DNA of 54,981 bases from Macrococcoides epidermidis (GCF_042659445.1 NZ_JBHSSR010000015.1), one strand, 5' to 3'. Positions 44,705-53,911 are shown, counted from the first letter of the stretch. A program made the numbers and translations. Notes: generated by a model not told the origin, from the letters alone.

Positions 44705-45379
44705 ATGCCGTCAATATTAATCGTAGAAGATGAACTTGAGATTGCTGAACTTATAAAGTTTATTCTCGTGCGTGAAGGATTCGAAAAAGTTGATATTGCT
44801 TCTACATTTGCACAGGCGAAGTCGATGATTAGTGCGCATTATGATACGTATCTACTGGATATAAATCTTGGAGATGGGTCAGGTTATGATCTTGGCAATG
44901 AAATACGAGAAATGACCGATGCGCCGATTCTTTATGTATCGGCAAATACGCAGGATAGAGATAAGATTAAAGGCTTTCAAAATGGAGCAGATGATTATAT
45001 TACAAAGCCATTTAATCCAATGGAACTTGCAGTGAGAGTAAAAGTCAATGTCGAGCGTTATATGAAGTCCGGTAAAAAAGAAAAGGCGTTATATTCATTT
45101 GATGAACGTAATGCAGAATTAACTGTAAGAGATAAGAAATATCTCCTTTCAGGAAAACAATATTTATTGATGCAATACTTATATGAACATCAGGATGAAA
45201 TCTGTACGAAAGAGCAGATTTATGAAGCGGTGTGGGAAAATCAATTTGTAGACGATAATACCGTAATGGTGCATATCAGAAAGTTAAGAGAAAAGCTCGA
45301 AGTTGAGCCGAGTAAACCGAAATTATTATTAACGTCACGTGGTATCGGCTATATTTTAAAATCAGGTGAGGATAGATGA
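44705..45379 (+). CDS. OmpR-family response regulator
   Basis: 224 residues. The receiver domain (1-~118) has acidic residues EDE at 8-10, the phosphorylated Asp52 in YLLDINLGDG, the SAN switch residue and Lys in ITKPFNP. The C-terminal winged HTH (~125-222) has EQIYEAVWENQFVDDNTVMVHIRKLREKL. It overlaps its kinase gene by 4 bases (ATGA), so they form one operon. It cannot be safely matched to a named staphylococcal pair. Confidence 0.93.
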   Translation: MPSILIVEDELEIAELIKFILVREGFEKVDIASTFAQAKSMISAHYDTYLLDINLGDGSGYDLGNEIREMTDAPILYVSANTQDRDKIKGFQNGADDYITKPFNPMELAVRVKVNVERYMKSGKKEKALYSFDERNAELTVRDKKYLLSGKQYLLMQYLYEHQDEICTKEQIYEAVWENQFVDDNTVMVHIRKLREKLEVEPSKPKLLLTSRGIGYILKSGEDR

Positions 45380-47013
45380 GCATCAGCAAAAAATTTATGA
45401 TTCGCTTTATCCGCTATTTTCTGATCTTTTATTTTTCGGTGACATTCATTATTTGTGCTTTCTTTGTCTATTTCCTGTTTACGAGTGAGCAAAGCTTCTT
45501 TGAGGAAGATATGCAAAGCGTGGATTCATATTCTATTAGTGAATATATTAAGTTTGACGGTGACAAAGTTAAACCCGTTAAAGAGATGGTTAATTATGTT
45601 AAGCGACATGATGGAGTGCTTGTAGTAAAGAATAAAGATGATGAAGTGATTTACGCATCAGAAAAAGGATTTAAGTTACGCCCGTTAAATACATATCGTG
45701 CTGAAGAATTTACGACTTGGGAGATGCCAAAAGGACAGCAGGTTATCTATCTGCAGAATACGATATTAAATGAAGCAAGACGTAAACTAGAGAGAAATGA
45801 AAAAGACGCACAAAGTTATCTGGACGAACACAATCTCGCATTATTTGTCGTTGAGCGCAAAGGGATAACTAAAATTTCTGGAGCTTTTGATGAAGATGTC
45901 GTGAATAATACGCTGTTCAAGCATAAGAATAACGACAATTATCAAAAATATTTCTTTGTTTCATATTTTAAAGATAATAAAAATTATTATGTTGTTCAGA
46001 AAAATCCACATCCTGCAGATACGAAAGCAATATTTGCAGAAAACAGCTATATTTATGATAAAGATTTTATGAATGTTATGAAAAACTTTTTAATTTGGTA
46101 TGCATGGATGAATCTTGTTGTATTAGCCGCTATTTTACTGTTATCAATCTTTTTAGGTAATCGTTTAGCGCAACCATTAAGACATTTTTCTACATGGGTA
46201 GAGCAACTAGCTAAGGGTGACTATTCCGTATTAAATAATGAAAAGATATATAAAAATGGCCGATTGCGTCGTAAATATCGTATGTATAGTCCGATAGACG
46301 GGGCGATCGCGAAGCTTACAGGAAAGTTATCAGATGATAAAAATTACCAAAGTAACATGAATATTCAGCGTGAAAACTGGGTACGTGGTATTACACATGA
46401 TTTAAAAACACCACTGAGTTCAATTTATGGTTATGCAAAAATACTTAACAGTGGAATGCCGCTTGAACCGGACGAACAGAAGAAGTTTATAAGCATTATT
46501 GAAGATAAAGCATTATATATCGATCAGCTGCTGAAAGATTTGAATATGGTTTATCAGCTGAAAAGTGATGGCATTCAGTTCCATACAGAAGAAACGTGTT
46601 TACGAACGTATATTGATGCATTTGTCTCTCAATATGGCAATAAAGGGTTGAGCTACGTCCATAAAGAAGATGCGACGATTCATATTGATACGTCACGCAT
46701 GGATCGTGTACTGACGAATATTGTGTCGAATAGTTTTACGCATAACGTTAATGTTGAAGTATGGATAAGTACGTACACGAGTGGAAGTAACGCAATCATA
46801 GAAATTTCGGATAACGGACAAGGTATACTGCAGGAAGATCTGACGCATATCTTTGAACAGTTCTATCGTGGTAATAGAACGAATGAACATCATAATGGCA
46901 GTGGTTTGGGATTATCTGTAGCAAAAGAAATCGTTGAACTGCATGATGGCACGATAGACGTTGTTAGTTCAGTGGCCGGTACGAAGTTCTTAATTACTTT
47001 ACTGACATATTAA
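45376..47013 (+). CDS. Sensor histidine kinase
   Basis: 545 residues. TM1 is at about 10-35, an extracytoplasmic sensor of ~200 residues follows, TM2 is at about 237-260, then a HAMP-like linker (NRLAQPLRHFSTWVEQLAKGDY). The H-box is WVRGITHDLKTPLSSIYG; the ATPase domain has a divergent N-box (NIVSNSFTHN), G1 DNGQGI, F-box FEQFYRG and G2 GSGLGLSVAKEI. The large external domain suggests an extracellular signal, not the intramembrane type used for bacitracin-like sensing. No transporter genes are adjacent. Confidence 0.92.
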   Translation: MSISKKFMIRFIRYFLIFYFSVTFIICAFFVYFLFTSEQSFFEEDMQSVDSYSISEYIKFDGDKVKPVKEMVNYVKRHDGVLVVKNKDDEVIYASEKGFKLRPLNTYRAEEFTTWEMPKGQQVIYLQNTILNEARRKLERNEKDAQSYLDEHNLALFVVERKGITKISGAFDEDVVNNTLFKHKNNDNYQKYFFVSYFKDNKNYYVVQKNPHPADTKAIFAENSYIYDKDFMNVMKNFLIWYAWMNLVVLAAILLLSIFLGNRLAQPLRHFSTWVEQLAKGDYSVLNNEKIYKNGRLRRKYRMYSPIDGAIAKLTGKLSDDKNYQSNMNIQRENWVRGITHDLKTPLSSIYGYAKILNSGMPLEPDEQKKFISIIEDKALYIDQLLKDLNMVYQLKSDGIQFHTEETCLRTYIDAFVSQYGNKGLSYVHKEDATIHIDTSRMDRVLTNIVSNSFTHNVNVEVWISTYTSGSNAIIEISDNGQGILQEDLTHIFEQFYRGNRTNEHHNGSGLGLSVAKEIVELHDGTIDVVSSVAGTKFLITLLTY

Positions 47014-47022
47014 TTTTGATAT

Positions 47023-47051
47023 TTGACAGAATTTATAGATAACTATATAGT
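47023..47051 (+). promoter_or_regulatory. Promoter of the SAM-riboswitch operon
   Basis: TTGACA (47023-47028) and TATAGT (47046-47051) are 17 bases apart, and transcription would start about 10 bases before the riboswitch. Confidence 0.65.
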
Positions 47052-47069
47052 TAGTATTAAATTCAATAA

Positions 47070-47199
47070 CTTATCAAGACGGATCGAGGGAAGGGCCCGA
47101 TGACATCCAGCAACCTGCAGTCATGTAAGGTGCTAATTCCTACAGCGTAAGCTGGCAGATAAGAACGTGTAGACATTCCTATCTGGGAATGTCTTTTTT
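47070..47199 (+). ncRNA. SAM-I (S-box) riboswitch with terminator
   Basis: The P1 helix pairs CTTATC (47070-47075) with GATAAG (47158-47163). Between them are the S-box core elements AAGAcggatcGAGGGA, GGCCCgATGA, CAGCAACC and GGTGCTAATTCC. A terminator (AGACATTCC / GGGAATGTCT plus T-run) at 47171-47199 follows. High SAM should stabilise P1 and terminate; low SAM should allow expression of the M20 and ATP-grasp genes. Confidence 0.96.
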
Positions 47200-47223
47200 T
47201 ATAATTACGGAGGAGATAATAAT

Positions 47224-48408
47224 ATGAATAACAAAGTATTGCAATATATAGATGAACACAGAGATAAATTTATACGCATTAGTCATGAAATTCACGCACG
47301 ACCTGAATTAGGTAATGAAGAATACTTTGCGTCTAATTTGCTGAGCAAGACATTAAAAGATGCAGGATTTAGTATAGAACGTGATATTGCGGGACATGAA
47401 ACTGGATTTATCGCAACGTATGAAAGCGAGAAAGCAGGACCTACTATCGCTTATTTAGCAGAATACGATGCATTGCCAGGTCTAGGACATGCATGTGGTC
47501 ATAACATTATCGGCACATCTAGTGTATTATCAGCAATTGCTTTAAAAGAAGTGATTGATGATTTAGGCGGTGTTATTCAGGTATTTGGGACACCAGCTGA
47601 AGAAGGCGGTGTAAACGGTAGTGCGAAAGCATCATACGTTAAAGCAGGATTATTTAATGATAGTGATGTAGCATTGATGATTCATCCGGGACATGAATCG
47701 TTTAGAACCGTGCCAACACTTGCAGTAGACGTGTTTGAAGTGGAGTTTTTTGGCAAGACTGCGCATGCTTCTGAGAATGCGCATAATGGTATTAATGCGC
47801 TTGATGCGATGATCAGTTTCTTTAATGGAATCGGCCAATTGCGTCAGCATATTAAGAAGACGGATAAAGTGCATGGTGTTATTTTAGATGGTGGTAAGTC
47901 AGCAAATATTATTCCGGATTATACGAAAGCGAGATTTTATACCAGAGCAATTAGCAGAAAAGATTTAGATGTATTAACCGGTAAAGTCGATCGTGTAGCG
48001 CAAGGTGCGGCGATTACAGCAGGGGCAGAATATCAGCTCAATCACATTCAAAATGGTGTTAATGAATTCATCAGAAATACATTTTTAGATGATTTATTTG
48101 AGAAACATGCTATTATGCATAATGAGCCAATTCTGCATGATGATTTTGGTTTCGGTTCAACGGATACGGGGAATGTGAGTCACATCATACCGACGATTCA
48201 CCCACATATTAAGATGGGACCATCAACGCTTGTTGGACACACGGTAGAATTTCGTGAGGCAGCGAAGAGCGCACACGGGGATCATGCCTTATTACAAGGT
48301 GCTAAAATAATGGCAACGATGGCAATCGAGTTAATCGAGAAACCTGAAGAACTACAACGCATTAAGCATTTACATGAAACATTAAAGGAGAACATTTATG
48401 GGGACTAA
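47224..48408 (+). CDS. M20 family amidohydrolase/peptidase
   Basis: 394 residues, M20D-like (aminoacylase / p-aminobenzoyl-glutamate hydrolase group). Metal-site blocks are HEIHARPELGNEEY, YDALPGLGHACGHN, GTPAEEGG (catalytic Glu pair) and the C-terminal His; a dimerisation lid lies between (FFGKTAHASENAHNGINALDAM). It removes an acyl or aminoacyl group from an amide; the substrate is unknown. First gene after the SAM riboswitch, RBS GGAGGAG, with an 11-base overlap to the ATP-grasp gene, so the two act together. Confidence 0.9.
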   Translation: MNNKVLQYIDEHRDKFIRISHEIHARPELGNEEYFASNLLSKTLKDAGFSIERDIAGHETGFIATYESEKAGPTIAYLAEYDALPGLGHACGHNIIGTSSVLSAIALKEVIDDLGGVIQVFGTPAEEGGVNGSAKASYVKAGLFNDSDVALMIHPGHESFRTVPTLAVDVFEVEFFGKTAHASENAHNGINALDAMISFFNGIGQLRQHIKKTDKVHGVILDGGKSANIIPDYTKARFYTRAISRKDLDVLTGKVDRVAQGAAITAGAEYQLNHIQNGVNEFIRNTFLDDLFEKHAIMHNEPILHDDFGFGSTDTGNVSHIIPTIHPHIKMGPSTLVGHTVEFREAAKSAHGDHALLQGAKIMATMAIELIEKPEELQRIKHLHETLKENIYGD

Positions 48409-49576
48409 ACCAATCAACTTACCATTAGTTATGAAAGATTTATATGGAGAGAAAGTGATGTATTCATCACGTCCATCCTATACTTTTAATCCATGGCTAC
48501 AGCCAGAAGAACATCAGTCAAATTTACTGAGCGCACGTGAACTGTTAATCGCCGAGATGCCGGTCGTTGTACACGAAGCGACCGTGACAGATAAAACTGA
48601 AGCATTGTTTAATGCAGTTGGATTTGATATGCCGAATGGTTTCAGAGTGTATAATACACGTGAATCATATGAACAGGTGTTACGCGATGCGGTTCTGGAT
48701 GGAGAAAAGATATTCTTTCAGTATGCCCATGAAGAGGAATTAGTACCAGGCGATAAATATGTTGTACCGCGTGATAAATTTTTAGCGCTTAACAATAAAT
48801 CGATACTGGATAAATGGACGAAGGGTAAATTCTTGCCGAAACGTGATGTTGTGGCGATTGAAGACTTTGAAGATACTATTCGTAAGTGGTCACTGCCTTT
48901 CGTGATTAAACCAGGAGATGAACATCCGACTGCCGGTGGATATGGCGTAATGCTGTGCTATACGCAGGAAGATGTTGAGCGTAGTATTAAACGCGTGCGA
49001 GAAGCAGAAGGTACAGCACAGATGATTATTGAACAGTTTATTGAACCGGTACATAATTATTGTGTACAGTATGCATTTAGCGAAGAACTGGGTATTAAGT
49101 TTATTGGTTCAAGTCAGCAGATCACTGAAAAGTACGGTAAATATCGTGGGAATATTATAGATCATAATATCCCGCAGGATGTCATCGATGCAGGATTAGA
49201 AATTATGCAAAATGGTGTAGAAGCTGGATATGTTGGCATTGCCGGCTTTGATTTACTTGTTGATAGCAAAGGTGAGATATACGCAATCGACCTTAACTTC
49301 AGACAGAACGGTTCAAGTTCGCTGTTGTTATTAGATAGTGTGTTAGCTGGAGATTATAAGAAGTTTCTTGCATATTATAGCGATGGAGATAACGCGAAAT
49401 TCTTCGATATCATATTGGATGAAGTGAAAGCAGGATACTTATTCCCGCTTGCATATTATAATGGAGACTATAAAGAGAAAGATGGATTCCCGTCGCGCTT
49501 TATCTGTATCTGGCATGGAGATGAAGATGTAATCGAATCTCGAGTAAAAGCTTTTGAAGCTCGACTTAAGGGGTGA
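48398..49576 (+). CDS. ATP-grasp ligase-like protein
   Basis: 392 residues. The ATP-grasp core is visible: SILDKWTKGKFLPK, LPFVIKPGDEHPTAGGYGV (the ATP-binding Lys and Gly-rich loop), MIIEQFIEP and AGFDLLVDSKGEIYAIDLNFRQNGSS (metal-binding Asp and Asn). Such enzymes join a carboxylate to an amine or thiol through an acyl phosphate. Pairing with an M20 amidohydrolase suggests ligation and hydrolysis of an amide-bonded amino acid; SAM control points to a methionine or sulfur compound. No carrier protein or known RiPP precursor is adjacent apart from the tiny ORF that follows. Confidence 0.85.
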   Translation: MGTKPINLPLVMKDLYGEKVMYSSRPSYTFNPWLQPEEHQSNLLSARELLIAEMPVVVHEATVTDKTEALFNAVGFDMPNGFRVYNTRESYEQVLRDAVLDGEKIFFQYAHEEELVPGDKYVVPRDKFLALNNKSILDKWTKGKFLPKRDVVAIEDFEDTIRKWSLPFVIKPGDEHPTAGGYGVMLCYTQEDVERSIKRVREAEGTAQMIIEQFIEPVHNYCVQYAFSEELGIKFIGSSQQITEKYGKYRGNIIDHNIPQDVIDAGLEIMQNGVEAGYVGIAGFDLLVDSKGEIYAIDLNFRQNGSSSLLLLDSVLAGDYKKFLAYYSDGDNAKFFDIILDEVKAGYLFPLAYYNGDYKEKDGFPSRFICIWHGDEDVIESRVKAFEARLKG

Positions 49577-49581
49577 TTCAT

Positions 49582-49689
49582 TTGAGTAAGAAAAATAATG
49601 CAACTGGTATTGCAGTAGCAACGACAATTATTAGTGCGACTTTAATTCCATTTTTGTTTAGTTTGGTTAAAGTAATTGGGAAGAAATAA
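49582..49689 (+). CDS. 35-residue cationic hydrophobic peptide
   Basis: A TTG start with AAGGGGTGA 8 bases upstream, overlapping the ATP-grasp stop codon. It encodes MSKKNNATGIAVATTIIS, then ATLIPFLFSLVKVIGKK: one hydrophobic helix flanked by lysines, without acidic residues. Five bases separate it from the ATP-grasp gene, and a strong terminator follows, so it belongs to the SAM-riboswitch operon. It could be a membrane peptide, a secreted peptide or an enzyme substrate. Not recognised. Confidence 0.6.
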   Translation: MSKKNNATGIAVATTIISATLIPFLFSLVKVIGKK

Positions 49690-49706
49690 GGTCATCTGCA
49701 AAGCGA

Positions 49707-49746
49707 AACGCTGCGTTACTCACACGAGTAACGCAGCGTTTTTTTA
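49707..49746. terminator. Bidirectional terminator
   Basis: AACGCTGCGTTACTC / GAGTAACGCAGCGTT is a perfect 15-bp stem followed by T-runs, between the SAM-riboswitch operon and convergent coaW. Confidence 0.93.
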
Positions 49747-50556
49747 TTGCTCATCCATCAATCTCAACGTTCCAACCGCACCTGAATATTCACCGTTTTC
49801 GATGAAGTACGGTTTAAAGTTGCGCAATACTGTATAGTTCATCACGATATCGCGCAGTAACGTATTGTTTAAGAAACTTGAGCCGATATAGACGACATAT
49901 TCAGCACCAAACTCACGGGCTGCATGAATGGATACTGTTGTTACGGTTTCCCCGACGATACCTAATACTGAAGCAATTTTATCAGCATCACTAAAGTTTT
50001 CTGTATCTTTGTTATGGAGGACATTACCGAAATTGGCTGCAGTCAGTTCGCCTGGTATCGGCGTTTTATCTCCTTTATAGATATGTTTTACTTTTAAATC
50101 GATGATGTCACGATTTCCTTCTTTAGCTATCGTAACAATCTCATCGAAATCTTCTTTTCCAGTCAGTAAGTATGAAAGTCCCATCATCATACCACCACCT
50201 GCGCCTGTTCCGCCTGCACGGATTTGTTTGCCGTTGTCTACAAAATGGATAGATGTTCCTGTACCGACGTTACTAAACACAAACTTAGAAATATCAAGAT
50301 TCATTTCTATTAGGAATGATTGGATGCCGCGGAATGTTGCATCAAATTCAATCGATTGAAAAGCATTTTGTGGGATTAAACTTTGCAGATACGTCGCTTT
50401 CCCACCCGTTAAAGCAACTTGTGCATCTGGTACGGTCTTTAACCATTCAGCTACTTCATCGATTTCAGTGCTCAGCTGTTTTCTGAAGGTGAATTTGTCG
50501 TTTTCTAAAATAGCAATTTTAATTAAAGTGCCACCAGCGTCAATACCAATTTTCAT
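49744..50556 (-). CDS. coaW: Type II pantothenate kinase CoaW
   Basis: Phosphorylates pantothenate, the first step of coenzyme A synthesis. 270 residues of the actin-like (ASKHA) fold: IGIDAGGTLIKIAI (phosphate-1), FSNVGTGTSIHFV (phosphate-2) and RAGGTGAGGGMMMGLSYLL. This feedback-insensitive type is characteristic of staphylococci. It stands alone, convergent with the SAM-controlled cassette. Confidence 0.96.
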   Translation of the reverse strand: MKIGIDAGGTLIKIAILENDKFTFRKQLSTEIDEVAEWLKTVPDAQVALTGGKATYLQSLIPQNAFQSIEFDATFRGIQSFLIEMNLDISKFVFSNVGTGTSIHFVDNGKQIRAGGTGAGGGMMMGLSYLLTGKEDFDEIVTIAKEGNRDIIDLKVKHIYKGDKTPIPGELTAANFGNVLHNKDTENFSDADKIASVLGIVGETVTTVSIHAAREFGAEYVVYIGSSFLNNTLLRDIVMNYTVLRNFKPYFIENGEYSGAVGTLRLMDEQ

Positions 50557-50716
50557 ATCAATACCTCATTTATCATCTGTTTTTGTCATTATACTATATT
50601 GAAACGTAGTTTGTGGGGATTCATTGTTTTGTTTAAATTTTGTGATAATTTTGAGATGAAATGGGTATATATATATTGAGTAAATTATTAAATTCATCCA
50701 AGACGGAGGCAACATT

Positions 50717-51532
50717 ATGGAATTTATAGGATCGCAAATTAAGATTGTTCAATATAAAGAGGAATATAGACCTCAATTAGAAGCGTTTGAATTAACAGAT
50801 AGACAAAAGGTATATTCATCATTACCTTTAGAAGTTTTAGATGAAGGTTTATTTGATCCGAACCGTAGACCGTGTGTCGTGCTTAATCATGACGAGCAGG
50901 TTGTCGGGTTCTTTGTGCTTCATCAACATTATCAGCATGAAGGATATGATACACCGGTTAATGCAGTATATGTACGCAGTCTATCAATCAATAATAAGTT
51001 ACAGGGACAAGGTTACGGTACTGAGATTATGATGAATATCCCTGAGTTTGCACAAAGTGTATTTCCAAATTTTGATCATCTTTTCTTAGTGGTCGATGCT
51101 GAGAATCAAGGTGCGTGGAATTTATATGAGCGTGCTGGCTTTATGCATTTAGCGACAAACCCGAATGGTCCAATTGGTAAGGAGCGTCTTTATTATTTAG
51201 ACTTAGATGCAAACTATGTTTCTAAATTAAGATTGGTTCAAGATGGTGACAATATTAAATTGCTGAAAGATGATAAAGCAGTAGGAACTGTCGAATTAGA
51301 AGTTGAAGGAAATATCGCTACATTGAAAGCGATGGATATTACTGAAGATGTGGATGTTATCCGTGAAAATGTGTTACGCCAGATTGCAACTTTTGTGCGT
51401 AAACATTTTAATGAGGTCATCAAGATAGAAGTAGAGGTTCCGGAAAACTTAAGAGATGTATACTTAAACAATAACTTTGTACCGATGGATGCTGAACATC
51501 CTAATCATTTAACGAAATTAATTCGTTATTAA
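50717..51532 (+). CDS. GNAT family N-acetyltransferase, two-part
   Basis: 271 residues. The N-terminal ~165 residues are a typical GNAT domain with acetyl-CoA loop LSINNKLQGQGYGTEIM and the terminal strand NLYERAGFMHL. The remaining ~105 residues (DNIKLLKDDKAVGTVELEVEG and LRDVYLNNNFVPMDA) look like a second, degenerate GNAT-like half without the acetyl-CoA loop. The substrate is unknown. RBS ACGGAGG. Confidence 0.85.
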   Translation: MEFIGSQIKIVQYKEEYRPQLEAFELTDRQKVYSSLPLEVLDEGLFDPNRRPCVVLNHDEQVVGFFVLHQHYQHEGYDTPVNAVYVRSLSINNKLQGQGYGTEIMMNIPEFAQSVFPNFDHLFLVVDAENQGAWNLYERAGFMHLATNPNGPIGKERLYYLDLDANYVSKLRLVQDGDNIKLLKDDKAVGTVELEVEGNIATLKAMDITEDVDVIRENVLRQIATFVRKHFNEVIKIEVEVPENLRDVYLNNNFVPMDAEHPNHLTKLIRY

Positions 51533-51607
51533 TCTTGCTTTAGAGGTCGTTTTCTTGATATGATGTAGTGTGAACTTAAACTAGCATAGTTTGAAAGGAC
51601 GAAGAAA

Positions 51608-52138
51608 ATGAAAATCTCTGAATATACAAAAGAAATGATAGATGAAAGCTCTTTTATCGATTTAGCTTATATTTATTTAACTGAAAAAGGTAAAGAAGTT
51701 AACCTTTATGATTTAATCGATGAATTCCAATCTATAGGTGAGTATTCAAGTGAAGAAATTGAAACACGTGTTGTTCAGTTCTACACAGATTTAAATACGG
51801 ATGGTCGTTTTTTATCAACAGGTGAATATATGTGGGGTCTTCGCGACTGGTATTCAGTAGATGATATCGAAGAAAAAATCGCGCCGACAGTACAAAAATT
51901 TGACGTACTTGATGAAGACGATGAAGATGCACCTAAAATCGCTTTACTTGGTGAAGATGAAGTCGAAGATGAGTTAGACTTAGTTGTTAGTGAAGATGAT
52001 GAAGAAAACGTTGACGCTGAAGACGAAGAAGTCGAAGATGAATTGGAAGAAGCAGGTTTAGTAGTTGAAGCGGATGAATTCGATGACGAAGACGATGAAT
52101 TCGAAGATGAAGATGAAGAGGACCAAGAAGAATTATAA
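51608..52138 (+). CDS. rpoE: RNA polymerase delta subunit
   Basis: 176 residues. An N-terminal folded domain (~1-90, SFIDLAYIYLTEKGKEVNLYDLIDE and GEYMWGLRDWYSVDDIEE) is followed by a long, almost wholly acidic disordered tail (Asp/Glu repeats). The delta subunit speeds RNA polymerase recycling and sharpens its response to initiating NTP levels. It lies directly upstream of pyrG, as in other Firmicutes. Confidence 0.97.
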   Translation: MKISEYTKEMIDESSFIDLAYIYLTEKGKEVNLYDLIDEFQSIGEYSSEEIETRVVQFYTDLNTDGRFLSTGEYMWGLRDWYSVDDIEEKIAPTVQKFDVLDEDDEDAPKIALLGEDEVEDELDLVVSEDDEENVDAEDEEVEDELEEAGLVVEADEFDDEDDEFEDEDEEDQEEL

Positions 52139-52144
52139 TCTTAG

Positions 52145-52260
52145 TTGACATTTTGCTCAAAAATGATTATCATTTTACTTGGGCTCCTTTAATTAGGACG
52201 AACGTATAAACTTATGCGCTCCCTTTGCTTTTGCAAATGGAGTGCTTTTTTATTTTTTTA
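52145..52260 (+). promoter_or_regulatory. pyrG promoter and CTP-sensing attenuator leader
   Basis: TTGACA (52145-52150) and TATCAT (52168-52173) have a 17-base spacer, with transcription expected at GGGCTCC (52181). A terminator follows: GCGCTCCCTTTGC / GCAAATGGAGTGC plus T-run (52216-52260). This is the B. subtilis pyrG design: at low CTP the polymerase adds extra G at GGGC, and the G-tract pairs with the CU-rich terminator arm (GCTCCCTTT), preventing termination. Confidence 0.88.
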
Positions 52261-52271
52261 GGAGGTAAATC

Positions 52272-53870
52272 ATGACAAAATTTATATTTGTAACAGGTGG
52301 GGTAGTATCTTCTTTAGGTAAAGGGATTACTGCAGCAAGTTTAGGAAGATTATTAAAAAATCGTGGTCTAAATGTAACAATTCAAAAGTTTGATCCATAT
52401 TTAAACGTCGATCCAGGTACGATGAGTCCATATCAGCACGGTGAAGTATTCGTAACTGATGATGGCGCAGAAACAGACTTAGATTTAGGGCACTATGAAC
52501 GTTTTATCGATATTAATTTAAATCAATATTCTAATGTTACAGCAGGTCGTGTTTATTCTCATGTATTGAAGAAAGAACGCCGCGGTGATTACTTAGGTGG
52601 AACAGTTCAGGTTATTCCCCATATTACTAATGAAATCAAATCACGTTTACTTCTAGCTGGCGAATCAACGAAAGCTGATGTGGTTATTACTGAAATTGGT
52701 GGTACGACAGGGGATATCGAATCACTTCCTTTTATCGAATCAATTCGCCAAATTAAAAGTGATCTCGGTCGTGAGAATGTAATGTACATTCATTGTACAT
52801 TATTACCGTACATTAAAGCTGCGGGTGAAATGAAAACGAAACCGACACAACATTCTGTAAAAGAATTACGTGGATTAGGTATTCAACCAGATATGATTGT
52901 TGTACGTACTGAATATGAAATGACAGAAGACTTACGCGATAAAATTGCGTTATTCTGTGATATCGATAAAAAATCAGTAATCGAATGTCGTGATGCGGAT
53001 ACACTTTACCAAATTCCGGTTGCATTACAAGCACAAGATATGGATGATCTTGTAATTGAACGTTTAGGTTTAGAAGCAAGTGGTGAAGCGGATCTTACTG
53101 AATGGAATCAACTGTTAGATACTGTCCGTAACTTAGAAGGAAAAGTGAAAATTGCGCTAGTTGGTAAATATGTTGCATTACAGGATGCATATCTTTCAGT
53201 TGCTGAAGCATTAAAACATGCAGGTTATGCTTTCGGAAAAGATATCGAAATCGACTGGATCAATTCAGAACATTTAGATGTGAATAACTATAAAGAACGT
53301 CTTAAAGATGCTGACGGTATATTAGTGCCTGGTGGTTTCGGTGAGCGTGGCATCGAAGGTAAGATTTTAGCGACACAATATGCGCGTGAGAACAATATTC
53401 CGTTCTTCGGTATTTGTTTAGGTATGCAGTTAGCGACAGTTGAATTTGCACGTAACGTTGTTGGATTGAAAGGTGCGCACTCAGCAGAGTTAGATCCAAA
53501 TACACCTTATCCAGTTATCGCTTTATTACCTGATCAGAAAGATGTTGTAGATTTAGGCGGAACATTACGTTTAGGTTTATATCCATGTGAAGTGCAGGAA
53601 GGTACGAAAGCATTTGAAGCATATGGGGTGAACCATGTGGAGGAACGTCACCGTCATCGCTATGAATTTAACAACGAGTATCGTGAACGTTTAGAAGAAA
53701 AAGGATTAGTATTCTCTGGACTTTCACCAGATGGTCGCTTAGTGGAAATCGTTGAAATTCCAGACCATAAATGGTTTGTGGCATGTCAGTTCCATCCGGA
53801 ATTCTTATCACGTCCAATGAAACCACAAAGTTTATTCCGTGGATTTGTAGAAGCAGCAATTAATAAATAA
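52272..53870 (+). CDS. pyrG: CTP synthase
   Basis: Amidates UTP to CTP using glutamine and ATP. 532 residues. The N-terminal synthase domain (~1-265) opens KFIFVTGGVVSSLGKGITAA with the P-loop; the C-terminal glutaminase domain has GGFGERGIEGK, the catalytic cysteine in FFGICLGMQL, and His/Glu in QFHPEF. RBS TTAGGAGG. Expression is governed by the attenuator just upstream. Confidence 0.98.
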   Translation: MTKFIFVTGGVVSSLGKGITAASLGRLLKNRGLNVTIQKFDPYLNVDPGTMSPYQHGEVFVTDDGAETDLDLGHYERFIDINLNQYSNVTAGRVYSHVLKKERRGDYLGGTVQVIPHITNEIKSRLLLAGESTKADVVITEIGGTTGDIESLPFIESIRQIKSDLGRENVMYIHCTLLPYIKAAGEMKTKPTQHSVKELRGLGIQPDMIVVRTEYEMTEDLRDKIALFCDIDKKSVIECRDADTLYQIPVALQAQDMDDLVIERLGLEASGEADLTEWNQLLDTVRNLEGKVKIALVGKYVALQDAYLSVAEALKHAGYAFGKDIEIDWINSEHLDVNNYKERLKDADGILVPGGFGERGIEGKILATQYARENNIPFFGICLGMQLATVEFARNVVGLKGAHSAELDPNTPYPVIALLPDQKDVVDLGGTLRLGLYPCEVQEGTKAFEAYGVNHVEERHRHRYEFNNEYRERLEEKGLVFSGLSPDGRLVEIVEIPDHKWFVACQFHPEFLSRPMKPQSLFRGFVEAAINK

Positions 53871-53878
53871 GATTTTTT

Positions 53879-53911
53879 AAAGGTCATCCTTTTGAGGGGG
53901 CCTTTTTTTGT
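53879..53911 (+). terminator. Terminator of pyrG
   Basis: AAAGGTCATCCT / AGGGGGCCTTT forms an imperfect stem followed by a T-run. Confidence 0.65.

Noticed and set aside
49582..49689. Precursor of an ATP-grasp-modified RiPP (graspetide)
   Set aside because: The peptide has no acidic residues and only a few Thr/Ser and Lys near a hydrophobic helix, so the ester or amide cross-links typical of graspetides could not form; kept only as an unknown peptide.
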